Below are positions 15,334-22,583 of a stretch of DNA of 26,242 nt, piece by piece. The stretch comes from Pseudomonas sp. (lineage in GTDB: Bacteria > Pseudomonadota > Gammaproteobacteria > Pseudomonadales > Pseudomonadaceae): NCBI GenBank assembly GCA_029239415.1, contig JAQZAY010000013.1, positions 1-26,242 on the forward strand, read 5' to 3'. Position 1 is the first letter of the stretch, and each line of letters opens with the position of its first letter. Under the pieces are notes generated by a model. The model saw only the letters and a program-made list of their open reading frames with translations. It did no database searches and had not been told where the DNA came from. A program made the position numbers and the translations under genes.

Positions 15334-16625
15334 GGCCGCAACAGCGCCGCCGCCGCGCGTGGGTTGGAAGGGAAATAGAAGTGCACGTAGGACGCCGTCA
15401 GCCGGCCGCGACGATAGACCGCCTCGGCGCCACGCCCGCCATTGGGGCTCTGGCCACGGGCGATCGGTTCGAGCGCGGTGCTGGTCAGGGAATGATGGTA
15501 GGTGTGCCCGCGAAGGTGGCCTTCAGGCAACGCCACGTCTTGCAGGGCCAGGGCGGCAAGGCGCTTCTGCATGGTCGCCTGCCCTGGCAGCAGCCCGAGC
15601 AGCTCGGCTTGCACGCCGGCCACGTCGGTCAGGGAATCGAGCAGGTACAGCATGCCGCCGCACTCGGCGAGCAGCGGCTTGCCCTGGGCGTGGTGATCAC
15701 GGATCGCCTGCAGCATCGGGGCATTGCCGGCCAGGACACGGTGATGCAGCTCGGGATAACCACCTGGCAGGTACAGGCTGTCGACCTCGGGCAGGTGCTG
15801 GTCGTGGACAGGCGAGAAGAACACCGGCTCGGCACCCATCGCCCGCAGCAGGTCGAGGTTGGCGCCGTATATGAAGGCAAAGGCTTCGTCGCGGGCCACG
15901 CCGATGCGCACGCCTGCGAGCAACGGTTCGGCCGTCACGGCATCCGGCTCGGCGAAGGTGACGGGCGGCGGCAAGGCGGCATCGCAGCTTTCGCCAAGGG
16001 CTTGGGCGGCGGCATCGAGACGCGCGTCCAGATCGTTCAGCTCGCTGGCCTGGACCAGCCCGAGGTGCCGGCTGGGCAACTCGATGTCGCTGCCCCGCGA
16101 CAGGCCACCATACCAGCGCAGCCCCTGGGTCAGGCTGCCTTCGAGCAATTGTGCGTGACGCAGGGTACCGACGCGGTTGGCCAGGACACCGGCAAACGGC
16201 AGGTCGTCCTGGTAGCGCGCCAGCCCCAAGGCCAAGGCGCCGAAGGTCTGGGCCATGGCGGTGCCGTCGATGACCGCCAGCACCGGCACGCCAAAATGCC
16301 GGGCCAGGTCCGCGCTCGACGGGGTGCCGTCGAACAATCCCATGACCCCTTCGATCAGGATCAGATCGGCCTCGAGCGCCGCCTCCCACAACAGCCGCCG
16401 GCTCTCCTGCTCACCAATCATCCACAGGTCGAGCTGGTACACCGGCGCGCCGCTGGCACGCTCGAGAATCATCGGGTCGAGAAAATCCGGCCCGCACTTG
16501 AACACTCGAACCTGGCGGCCGAGGTTGCGGTGCAGGCGCGCCAGGGCGGCGGTGACCGTGGTCTTGCCCTGGCCTGAAGCCGGTGCCGCGATCAGCACCG
16601 CCGGACAATGCCGGGCGTGGCTCAT
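15330..16625 (-). CDS. cobB: Hydrogenobyrinic/cobyrinic acid a,c-diamide synthase
   Basis: This encodes 431 residues. It amidates the a and c carboxylates of the corrin ring with glutamine and ATP. The P-loop APASGQGKTT is at residues 14-23, FKCGPDFLDP at 42-51 and EGVMGLFDG at 92-100. The C-terminal amidotransferase domain has LPGGYPELH (286-294) and LLAECGGMLYL with the catalytic Cys322. In aerobic Pseudomonas the substrate is hydrogenobyrinic acid. The ATG overlaps the cobO stop. Confidence 0.96.
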   Translation of the reverse strand: MSHARHCPAVLIAAPASGQGKTTVTAALARLHRNLGRQVRVFKCGPDFLDPMILERASGAPVYQLDLWMIGEQESRRLLWEAALEADLILIEGVMGLFDGTPSSADLARHFGVPVLAVIDGTAMAQTFGALALGLARYQDDLPFAGVLANRVGTLRHAQLLEGSLTQGLRWYGGLSRGSDIELPSRHLGLVQASELNDLDARLDAAAQALGESCDAALPPPVTFAEPDAVTAEPLLAGVRIGVARDEAFAFIYGANLDLLRAMGAEPVFFSPVHDQHLPEVDSLYLPGGYPELHHRVLAGNAPMLQAIRDHHAQGKPLLAECGGMLYLLDSLTDVAGVQAELLGLLPGQATMQKRLAALALQDVALPEGHLRGHTYHHSLTSTALEPIARGQSPNGGRGAEAVYRRGRLTASYVHFYFPSNPRAAAALLRP

Positions 16626-17233
16626 AGCTCGACGCCCTTCTGCGCGCGGATGCCGGCCTGGAAGGCATGCTTGACCACGCCCATCTCGGTGACGGTGTCG
16701 GCCAGGTCGACCAGCTCAGGCTTGGCGCCGCGACCGGTGACGATCACATGTTGCATCGGTGGACGGGCCTGCAGGTCGGACAGTACCTGATCGAGATCGA
16801 GATAGCCGTGCTTGAGAGCGATGTTCAGTTCGTCGAGCACCACAAATCCGATGGCAGGGTCCTGCAGCATCTGCCGTGAAACGGCCCAGGCCGCTTCGGC
16901 GGCGGCGATGTCGCGCTGGCGATCCTGGGTTTCCCAGGTGAAGCCTTCGCCCATCACGTGATAGCGCACCTGCTCGGGAAAGCGCCGGTAGAACAGCTCC
17001 TCACCGGTGCTGTTGCGGCCCTTGATGAACTGCACCACGCCACACTGCATGCCGTGGCCCATGGCGCGGGCAAGCATGCCGAAGGCCGAGCTGCTCTTGC
17101 CTTTGCCGTTGCCGGTCAGCACCAGCAACAGGCCACATTCGTTGGGCGCGCTGGCGATACGCTCGTCGATTACTGCCTTCTTGCGCTGCATCCGCGCCAG
17201 GTGGCGTTCATCACGCCCGGTGGATTCGCTCAT
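16622..17233 (-). CDS. cobO: Corrinoid adenosyltransferase
   Basis: This encodes 203 residues (CobO; BtuR/CobA in enteric bacteria). It transfers the 5'-deoxyadenosyl group of ATP to the reduced cobalt. TGNGKGKSS (residues 40-48) is the P-loop. VVQFIKGRNSTGEE, FVVLDELNIALKHGYL and VIVTGRGAKPELVDLADTVTEM are family motifs. The start at 17233 has GGAG seven bases upstream. The frame remains open into the riboswitch (to 17470), but that part is leader RNA. First gene of the operon. Confidence 0.96.
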   Translation of the reverse strand: MSESTGRDERHLARMQRKKAVIDERIASAPNECGLLLVLTGNGKGKSSSAFGMLARAMGHGMQCGVVQFIKGRNSTGEELFYRRFPEQVRYHVMGEGFTWETQDRQRDIAAAEAAWAVSRQMLQDPAIGFVVLDELNIALKHGYLDLDQVLSDLQARPPMQHVIVTGRGAKPELVDLADTVTEMGVVKHAFQAGIRAQKGVEL

Positions 17234-17360
17234 CGAAGTTCTCCGCAGACTGTCGGGCGCCGCAAGCGGGCGCGTGCTGGCGGGGCACCAGGCGACGACA
17301 GATGAATAGGCAGGCATACGGAAAACGCGCAGGGCCAAGGCATTGGCCTCGGTGCTCCGC

Positions 17361-17379
17361 GCATCACCCTCCGTGATGC
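17361..17379 (-). promoter_or_regulatory. Leader hairpin with GGAGG loop, possible riboswitch expression platform
   Basis: On the minus strand GCATCAC, a GGAGG loop and GTGATGC form a perfect 7-bp hairpin about 14 bases after the B12 box. Its place corresponds to the P13 hairpin of cobalamin riboswitches, whose loop makes a kissing contact with the core. An ATG lies in its 3' arm (17364). The link to cobO translation, 130 bases downstream, is inference. Confidence 0.5.
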
Positions 17380-17384
17380 CGTTG

Positions 17385-17580
17385 GCTGTAACAGGCCGGT
17401 CTCCGGGCTTGCGAGTAGGCTCGAGGCCTTGTGCCACGCGCCTTCCCGGGTCATCGAACCCAGTGGCCATGCGCGGCGTTCACTCGCTTACCGTTGCGGG
17501 GGCAGCGCCGGAATCGCGCATCGTTGCGCTCACCGGCTTCCCAGTTTCACCCTGCCGGACGCTTGTCCGCAGAGCACCTG
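17385..17580 (-). ncRNA. Adenosylcobalamin riboswitch
   Basis: On the minus strand the leader of cobO contains the conserved elements in order: GGTGC near 17578-17574, GGGAAGCCGGTGA, the core GCCCCCGCAACGGTAAG (17503-17487), and the B12 box AAGCCCGGAGACCGGCCT (about 17410-17393). This is the class I cobalamin riboswitch layout. It should lower expression of the whole cob operon when coenzyme B12 is plentiful. Boundaries are approximate. Between the aptamer and cobO lie about 150 bases of leader. Confidence 0.96.
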
Positions 17581-17593
17581 AAACACGCCGCGC

Positions 17594-17622
17594 AGGTTAG
17601 AGGGTTGCATCCTGAGCGTCAA
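17594..17622 (-). promoter_or_regulatory. Candidate sigma70 promoter of the cob operon
   Basis: TTGACG (17622-17617), 17 bases, then TAACCT (17599-17594), read on the minus strand. The -35 matches five of six consensus positions; the -10 is weak. The predicted start near 17587 falls just before the first riboswitch element, which supports the call. Confidence 0.55.
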
Positions 17623-17720
17623 TGTAGCCCGGTACGATAAGCCACCGGGCGGGACGCGGTGAACCTCCTTCGCCGCGCATGGCTCTGACTGTCTGATGAC
17701 CCCTTGCGAGGAACCCGTGC

Positions 17721-19037
17721 ATGGACAGGATACGCGTAGCGATAGTGCTGGCCCTGGCCACTGGCCTGGGTGGCTGCGGCGAGACGGCCCGGCTGCAGGT
17801 CGACGAAGGCTTCGGTCCTTCGCCAAAGCTGCCCGAGCCGAACAAGACCCTCATGCCCACCGTCAACGTCGCACCGGCGGTGGGCTGGCCGCAAGGCGCC
17901 AAGCCCGTGGCGGCGCCAGGCACCCAGGTGGTGGCCTTCGCAGACAACCTCGACCATCCGCGCTGGCTGCATGTGCTGCCCAACGGTGACGTACTGGTGG
18001 CCGAGACCGACGCGCCGCCCAAGCCCGATGACGAGAAGGGCATCAGGGGCTGGGTAATGAAAAAAGTGATGAAGCGCGCGGGTTCTGGCGTACCCAGTCC
18101 CAACCGCATCACCCTGCTGCGCGACGCGGACCATGATGGCGTCGCCGAGATGCGCACCGTCTTCATCGAGGGGCTCAATTCGCCGTTCGGCATGACGCTG
18201 GTCGGCAATGACTTCTATGTCGCCGACACCGACCGCCTGCTGCGCTTCGACTACCAGCCCGGCGCCACGCGAATCCAGGGTCCGGGCGCCAAGGTCGTCG
18301 ACCTGCCGGGCGGCACGCTCAACCATCACTGGACCAAGAATGTCATCGCCAGCCGCGATGGCAAGAAGCTCTACGTCACGGTGGGGTCCAACAGCAATGT
18401 GGCCGAGAACGGCCTGGACAAGGAAGAAGGTCGCGCCGCGATCTGGGAGATCGACCGCGCCTCCGGCCAGCAGCGGATCTTCGCCTCGGGCCTGCGCAAT
18501 CCCAACGGGCTGGACTGGGAGCCTAGCAGCGGTGCGCTGTGGACGGCAGTGAACGAGCGCGACGAGATCGGCAGTGACCTGGTGCCCGACTACATCACTT
18601 CGGTCAAGGACGGTGGCTTCTATGGCTGGCCCTACAGCTACTACGGCCAGCACGTCGACGAGCGGGTCAAGCCGCAGGCGCCGGCCATGGTCGCCAAGGC
18701 CATCGTCCCCGACTACGCCGTCGGTGCGCATACCGCGTCGCTGGGCCTGGCGTTTGCCAAGGACGGTGTGCTGCCGGCGCCGTTCGGGCGGGGGGTGTTC
18801 ATCGGCCAGCATGGTTCCTGGAACCGCGATCCGCACAGTGGCTACAAGGTGGTGTTCGTGCCGTTTGGCGCCGATGGCAAGCCGTCGGGCAAGCCCGTCG
18901 ACCTGTTGACCGGGTTCCTGAACGATGACGAGAAAGCCATGGGACGGCCGGTCGGGGTGGTGAATGACCAGCGAGGTGGCGTGCTGGTCGCCGATGATGT
19001 GGGGAATGTGGTCTGGCGGGTGAGCAAGGCGAAGTGA
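17721..19037 (+). CDS. Sorbosone/glucose dehydrogenase-fold lipoprotein
   Basis: This encodes 438 residues with a lipoprotein signal peptide ([12 protein letters not shown], lipid Cys19). The next residue is Gly, so an outer-membrane location is likely. The remainder is a six-bladed beta-propeller like soluble PQQ sugar dehydrogenases and L-sorbosone dehydrogenase: [62 protein letters not shown] and [27 protein letters not shown]-dependent aldose or sorbosone dehydrogenase activity is the family assignment; the true substrate is unknown. GAGGAA precedes the ATG. It is divergent from the cob operon and convergent with the NlpC/P60 gene. Confidence 0.88.
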   Translation: MDRIRVAIVLALATGLGGCGETARLQVDEGFGPSPKLPEPNKTLMPTVNVAPAVGWPQGAKPVAAPGTQVVAFADNLDHPRWLHVLPNGDVLVAETDAPPKPDDEKGIRGWVMKKVMKRAGSGVPSPNRITLLRDADHDGVAEMRTVFIEGLNSPFGMTLVGNDFYVADTDRLLRFDYQPGATRIQGPGAKVVDLPGGTLNHHWTKNVIASRDGKKLYVTVGSNSNVAENGLDKEEGRAAIWEIDRASGQQRIFASGLRNPNGLDWEPSSGALWTAVNERDEIGSDLVPDYITSVKDGGFYGWPYSYYGQHVDERVKPQAPAMVAKAIVPDYAVGAHTASLGLAFAKDGVLPAPFGRGVFIGQHGSWNRDPHSGYKVVFVPFGADGKPSGKPVDLLTGFLNDDEKAMGRPVGVVNDQRGGVLVADDVGNVVWRVSKAK

Positions 19038-19080
19038 TCGAGCTTTTCGACCAGCGCCGTACCTGGGGGAGCTGTTCGGC

Positions 19081-19106
19081 GCCCCGACAAGCCAGTTCCC
19101 ACAGGT
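19081..19106. repeat. Degenerate REP-like element
   Basis: The reverse complement reads CCTGTGGGAACTGGCTTGTC, close to the CTGTGGGAGC-GGCTTGTC type of repeat seen between Pseudomonas genes. It lies 40 bases after the stop of the dehydrogenase gene. Assigned by pattern memory. Confidence 0.5.
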
Positions 19107-19134
19107 ACATCAGCGCTCTCAGGCCTGCGCCGGA

Positions 19135-19171
19135 CCTTTGGAAGCGGCTTTAGCCGCGAAGAGGCCGGTAC
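19135..19171. repeat. P. putida-type REP element
   Basis: The core GAAGCGGCTTTAGCCGCGAA followed by GAGGCCGGTAC closely matches the 35-base REP of P. putida (reverse complement GGCCTCTTCGCGG..). The palindromic GCGGCTTTAGCCGC is intact. It sits between convergent genes, the usual REP location, and may act as a transcription barrier. Confidence 0.75.
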
Positions 19172-19222
19172 TGTCAACGCAGGTCGACTGCCTGGTCAGC
19201 GTGAACAAGCGGCTTGGCAACC

Positions 19223-19756
19223 TCAGGGATTGGTCGCCAGATGCGCCGAAGGAATGATCCGCTTGGCCTGCAGGTACGCCTTGTGCCAGTAGCTGTTCGA
19301 CAGGTAGTCCAGCCGCACCGTGCCGCCCGCGGACGGCGCATGCACGAAGCGGCCCTCCCCGACGTAGATGCCGGCATGGCTGACCTGCGACCCGCCGTTG
19401 GTCGCAAAGAACACCAGATCGCCAGACTGCAGTGCCTGGATATCGATGTTCGGCGCGCGTACCCCGATCATCTCGCGCGTGGTACGCGGCAGGCTGATGC
19501 CGGCGGCATCGCGGTATACGTAGCCAATCAAGCCGCTGCAATCGAACCCTGAGTCGGGCGTGTTGCCCCCCCAGCGATAAGGCGTGCCCACCAGCCCGAT
19601 GGCCCGGAACAGCACGTCTTCAGCCACCGGGGAGAAAGAGGATTGGCTGTACATCACCACCGGCGCGACCACCGGAGGCGGTGCGGGAGCATGACTCGAG
19701 CAGGCACCGAGCAGTGCCGCAAGGGAAACAAGAGCGAAGCGCGCCATCATCGCCAT
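19223..19756 (-). CDS. NlpC/P60-family lipoprotein peptidase (first of a pair)
   Basis: This encodes 177 residues. The lipoprotein signal peptide ends LLGAC (lipid Cys19), followed by a Pro-rich linker. The NlpC/P60 domain has GTPYRWGGNTPDSGFDCSGLIGYVY with catalytic Cys73, GSQVSHAGIYVGEGRFVHAPS with His127 as the catalytic base, and His139 as the polar third residue. Such enzymes cut peptidoglycan stem peptides, usually D-Glu to diamino acid bonds or cross-links. The ATG at 19756 is used; ATGs at 19750 and 19747 are alternatives. It is a paralogue of the next gene (19891-20529), sharing much of the domain sequence. Confidence 0.93.
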   Translation of the reverse strand: MAMMARFALVSLAALLGACSSHAPAPPPVVAPVVMYSQSSFSPVAEDVLFRAIGLVGTPYRWGGNTPDSGFDCSGLIGYVYRDAAGISLPRTTREMIGVRAPNIDIQALQSGDLVFFATNGGSQVSHAGIYVGEGRFVHAPSAGGTVRLDYLSNSYWHKAYLQAKRIIPSAHLATNP

Positions 19757-19837
19757 GGTCAGAACATCCTGTCTGGAACCGGTCGACCGCAGTCGAAAAG
19801 AGTTGAGAAGTTAGATTAGACGCTTTACGTAAATACG

Positions 19838-19870
19838 CACGGCGGCAAGCTTTTCAGCCATGCCGCCGTG
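19838..19870 (-). terminator. Perfect inverted repeat between the two NlpC/P60 genes
   Basis: CACGGCGGCA (19838-19847) pairs exactly with TGCCGCCGTG (19861-19870) around a 13-base loop, 20 bases after the stop of the upstream NlpC/P60 gene. On the minus strand it is followed by CGTATTTACG, a weak U tract. It is probably a transcription terminator or stabilising 3' hairpin for that gene. Confidence 0.65.
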
Positions 19871-19890
19871 TTGGACCCGCGAGGATGCGA

Positions 19891-20529
19891 TCAGTTGCGT
19901 GCGATGTGGGTCGGCGCCATGGCCAGTGCACGCTTGGCCTCGATGAAAGTCTTGCTCCAGTAGCGGTCACCGAGGCTGTCGATGCGCACGCCACCGCTGC
20001 GGCGACTGCTGGAGTGGATGAACTGGTTGTCACCCAGGTAGATGCCGGCATGGCTGACACGGCCACGGCCATTGGTGCTGAAGAACAACAGATCGCCCGG
20101 CTTGAGCTTGTTGCGCGCGATCTGCGGAGCATCGACGTTGATCATCTCGCGAGTCGAGCGCGGCAGCTTGAGGCCGGCTTCTTCGCGGAACAGATAGCCG
20201 ATGAAACCGCTGCAATCGAAGCCGGATTTTTCCGAGGTACCACCAAAGCGATAGCGGGTGCCGATCAGCGACATGCCACGCTCAAGGATGCTGTCGGCCA
20301 GTACCGGAAGCGCATAGGGCTTGCTGTTGCTGGAAAAGACGTCGATGTCGTCTTCAGCGTCCAGCTCTTGCTCGCCGAATACCGAAGAAGTCGATGACTG
20401 GGCCTCGATCGGCGATTGAACAGCGACGGGTTGCGGCGCCTGGGGCTGGGATACCGGGCCTTGAGCCGCGCAGCCGAACAGGAGTGTTACCAGTGCAAGG
20501 GGCACGAGGGGTGCGAAGCGCTTTAGCAT
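19891..20529 (-). CDS. NlpC/P60-family lipoprotein peptidase (second of a pair)
   Basis: This encodes 212 residues from the ATG at 20529 (a GTG two codons earlier is possible). The lipoprotein signal ends LLFGC (Cys20). A linker of about 50 residues (Q, P, S-rich, then acidic ELDAEDDIDVF) leads to the NlpC/P60 domain. TRYRFGGTSEKSGFDCSGFIGYLF carries catalytic Cys106, RVSHAGIYLG carries His160 and FIHSSS carries His172. It is predicted to be a peptidoglycan peptidase at the outer membrane. The longer acidic linker is the main difference from its neighbour. A promoter-like pair lies upstream (20568-20596). Confidence 0.93.
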   Translation of the reverse strand: MLKRFAPLVPLALVTLLFGCAAQGPVSQPQAPQPVAVQSPIEAQSSTSSVFGEQELDAEDDIDVFSSNSKPYALPVLADSILERGMSLIGTRYRFGGTSEKSGFDCSGFIGYLFREEAGLKLPRSTREMINVDAPQIARNKLKPGDLLFFSTNGRGRVSHAGIYLGDNQFIHSSSRRSGGVRIDSLGDRYWSKTFIEAKRALAMAPTHIARN

Positions 20530-20567
20530 GGGCACGACCGTGTCAGTAGATTCTGTAGGAGGGCGCG

Positions 20568-20596
20568 ACTATGCCTACTATCGAATCGATTTGCAA
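20568..20596 (-). promoter_or_regulatory. Candidate sigma70 promoter of the second NlpC/P60 gene
   Basis: TTGCAA (20596-20591) and CATAGT (20573-20568) are spaced 17 bases on the minus strand. The -35 lies inside an AT-rich palindromic stretch with AATCGATTT repeated (near 20585-20593 and 20601-20609), which could also bind a regulator. Confidence 0.45.
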
Positions 20597-20657
20597 ATTT
20601 AATCGATTTTTTTGTGACTTTCTTGTCAGGAGGCTCTAGACCAGTATTTTCAGGGCT

Positions 20658-21362
20658 CTACCAGCCCAGGGTCTCTTTGAGGAAAGGTATCGTCAGCTTG
20701 CGCTGGGCCTGCAGCGAGGCTTGATCGAGGCGTTCGAGCAGGTCGAACAAGGCGCTCATGCTGCGCGTCCCACGGGTGAGGATGAAATGGCCCACCTCGT
20801 CGGTCAGGTGCAGTCCACGGCGCGAGGCGCGCAGCTGCAAGGCGCGCAGCTTGTCTTCATCGGACAGGCCGCGCATCTGGAAAATCAGCGCCAGGGTAAG
20901 CCGCGACTTGAGGTCCGGCAGCTTGACGGGAAGTTCGCGAGGGGAGCTTGCGGCGGCGATCAACAAGCGCCGGCCGCTGTCACGCAGGCGATTGAACAGG
21001 TGGAACATGGCCTCTTCCCATTCCGGCTTGCCGGCGATCGCATGCAGGTCATCGAGACACACCAGCTCGTACTGCTCGAGATGATCGAGCAGCTCGACGC
21101 CACGATCGAGCAACTGCGCCAGTGGCAGGTACACCGCAGGCTCGCCCATCTGCTGGAAGCGCTGGCAGGCGGCCTGGAGCAGGTGCGAGCGGCCGACACC
21201 TTGCTTGCCCCACAGGTAGATGAGGCTCTCGGTCCAGCCCGCATCGGCTTCGCAAAGCCGCTCCACGTAGCCCAATGCCGCGGCATTGGCGCCCGGATAG
21301 TAGTTGATGAAGGTGGCGTCATCGCGCAGACGCACACCCAGTGGCAACTGGATGGGTTTCAT
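20658..21362 (-). CDS. hda: DnaA inactivator Hda
   Basis: This encodes 234 residues of a DnaA-like AAA+ protein. With the DNA-loaded sliding clamp it stimulates ATP hydrolysis by DnaA and so prevents over-initiation. QLPLGV (residues 5-10) is the N-terminal clamp-binding motif. The Walker A region reads LWGKQGVGRSHLLQA (GRSH instead of GKS/T, as in other Hda proteins). Walker B is VCLDDLHAI (101-109). SLTRGTRSMS-like ILTRGTRSMSALFDLLERLD is the sensor 2 region. ATG at 21362 was chosen for family length; an in-frame GTG at 21389 is possible. Confidence 0.95.
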   Translation of the reverse strand: MKPIQLPLGVRLRDDATFINYYPGANAAALGYVERLCEADAGWTESLIYLWGKQGVGRSHLLQAACQRFQQMGEPAVYLPLAQLLDRGVELLDHLEQYELVCLDDLHAIAGKPEWEEAMFHLFNRLRDSGRRLLIAAASSPRELPVKLPDLKSRLTLALIFQMRGLSDEDKLRALQLRASRRGLHLTDEVGHFILTRGTRSMSALFDLLERLDQASLQAQRKLTIPFLKETLGW

Positions 21363-21418
21363 GCTGGCTGGGCGGTCGGGATGATCCACAGGGGGCCTTC
21401 AGTGAAGAGTGTGCAAAG

Positions 21419-21445
21419 TCTATACCTGCCGTGCCGGTCGCACAA
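21419..21445 (-). promoter_or_regulatory. Candidate promoter of hda
   Basis: On the minus strand TTGTGC (21445-21440) and TATAGA (21424-21419) are separated by 15 bases, a short spacer, 57 bases before the hda ATG. The -10 is good; the -35 is uncertain. Confidence 0.35.
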
Positions 21446-21509
21446 TCGGCGTGCACAAGAGCGCGAGCGAAATCAAGGGCTTGCGCGCCTGTGACGACAA
21501 CTGGCAAGG

Positions 21510-22583
21510 CTACAGCTGCGGGTCCACGTCGCCGCCATACATGCCCGACTCCTTATAGAGGCTGTGGACGTGGCGCAGCAATACCATGATGACTGCGGCC
21601 ACTGGCAGCGCGAGCAGCACCCCGGTGAAGCCGAACAGCTCGCCGCCGGCAAGGATCGCGAAGATCACTGCCACCGGATGCAGGCCGATCCGATCGCCCA
21701 CCAGCAGCGGTGTCAGCACCATGCCTTCGAGCGCCTGGCCGATCATGAACACGGCCACGATGGCGAGCAAGGGGTATGCATCGCCACCGAACTGGAACAA
21801 CCCGGCAATGATGGCCGCGCCGATGCCGATGATGAAGCCCATGTACGGCACGATCGCGGCAAGGCCGGCCAGCAGGCCGATCAGCAGGCCCAGTTCCAGG
21901 CCCACCAGCATCAAGCCCGCCGAGTAGATCAGGCCGAGCGCCAGCATCACCATCAACTGCCCTCGCAGGAAGGCGCCCAGCACCTCATGGCACTCCCCTG
22001 CCAGCCCCACCACCTGGTCCTCGCGCTGGCGGGGCAGCAGGCTGCGCAGCTTGGCCATCATCAGGTCCCAGTCGCGCAGCAGGTAGAAGCCGACCACCGG
22101 GATCAGCACCAGATTGGCCAGCCAGGCGATCAGCGCCAGGCCCGAGGCGGTCGCCTGGGACAGGATGATGCCGACGATGTCGGTGGTCTGGCCCATGTGC
22201 GCGCCGATGGCGGCCTTGATCTTGTCGAACTTCCAGAAGCCGTCGGCCAGGCCCAGGTGCATCTGCACCCATGGCAAGGCTGCATGCTGCAGCCAGTCGA
22301 GCATCTGCGGCGCCAGCTCGTACAGGCGCACCAGCTGCCTGGCCAGCATGGGGATCAGCACCAGGAGCAAGGCCAGGAAGATCAGCGTGAACAGGGTAAA
22401 GACCACCACCACGCTCCAGGTGCGCGACAACCCCATGCGCTCCAGGCGGTCGACCAGCGGGTCGGCCAGGTAAGCGAGCAGAATGCCGATCAGGAACGGC
22501 GAGAGAATGCCATGCAGCAGGTACAGCAGCACGGCGATCGACAGGGCGACGCCTAGCCATGCCCAGCGGCGCATGTCGGTCAT
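21510..22583 (-). CDS. AI-2E family (PerM-type) permease
   Basis: This encodes 357 residues with about eight membrane helices in the AI-2E/PerM arrangement. A first pair is followed by LADPLVDRLERMGLSRTWSV, then a long extramembrane region (about 75-145) and helices containing NLVLIPVVGFYLLRDWD, YMGFIIGIGAAI, GQALEGMVLTPLLVGDRIGLHPVAVIFAILAGGELFGFTGVLLALPVAAV. The GDRIGLHPV..I.A.L.GG..FG..G.LLA.P segment is diagnostic. The substrate is unknown; some members export AI-2, others transport ions. The start at 22583 overlaps the stop of the DUF2066 gene (ATGA). The open frame upstream of it is spurious. Confidence 0.92.
   Translation of the reverse strand: MTDMRRWAWLGVALSIAVLLYLLHGILSPFLIGILLAYLADPLVDRLERMGLSRTWSVVVVFTLFTLIFLALLLVLIPMLARQLVRLYELAPQMLDWLQHAALPWVQMHLGLADGFWKFDKIKAAIGAHMGQTTDIVGIILSQATASGLALIAWLANLVLIPVVGFYLLRDWDLMMAKLRSLLPRQREDQVVGLAGECHEVLGAFLRGQLMVMLALGLIYSAGLMLVGLELGLLIGLLAGLAAIVPYMGFIIGIGAAIIAGLFQFGGDAYPLLAIVAVFMIGQALEGMVLTPLLVGDRIGLHPVAVIFAILAGGELFGFTGVLLALPVAAVIMVLLRHVHSLYKESGMYGGDVDPQL

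Noticed and set aside
15381..16577. 398-residue plus-strand frame opposite cobB
   Set aside because: Antisense shadow of cobB with no family signature.
21564..22556. 330-residue plus-strand frame rich in Q and H opposite the permease
   Set aside because: The composition is the complement of a hydrophobic membrane protein gene; not a real protein.
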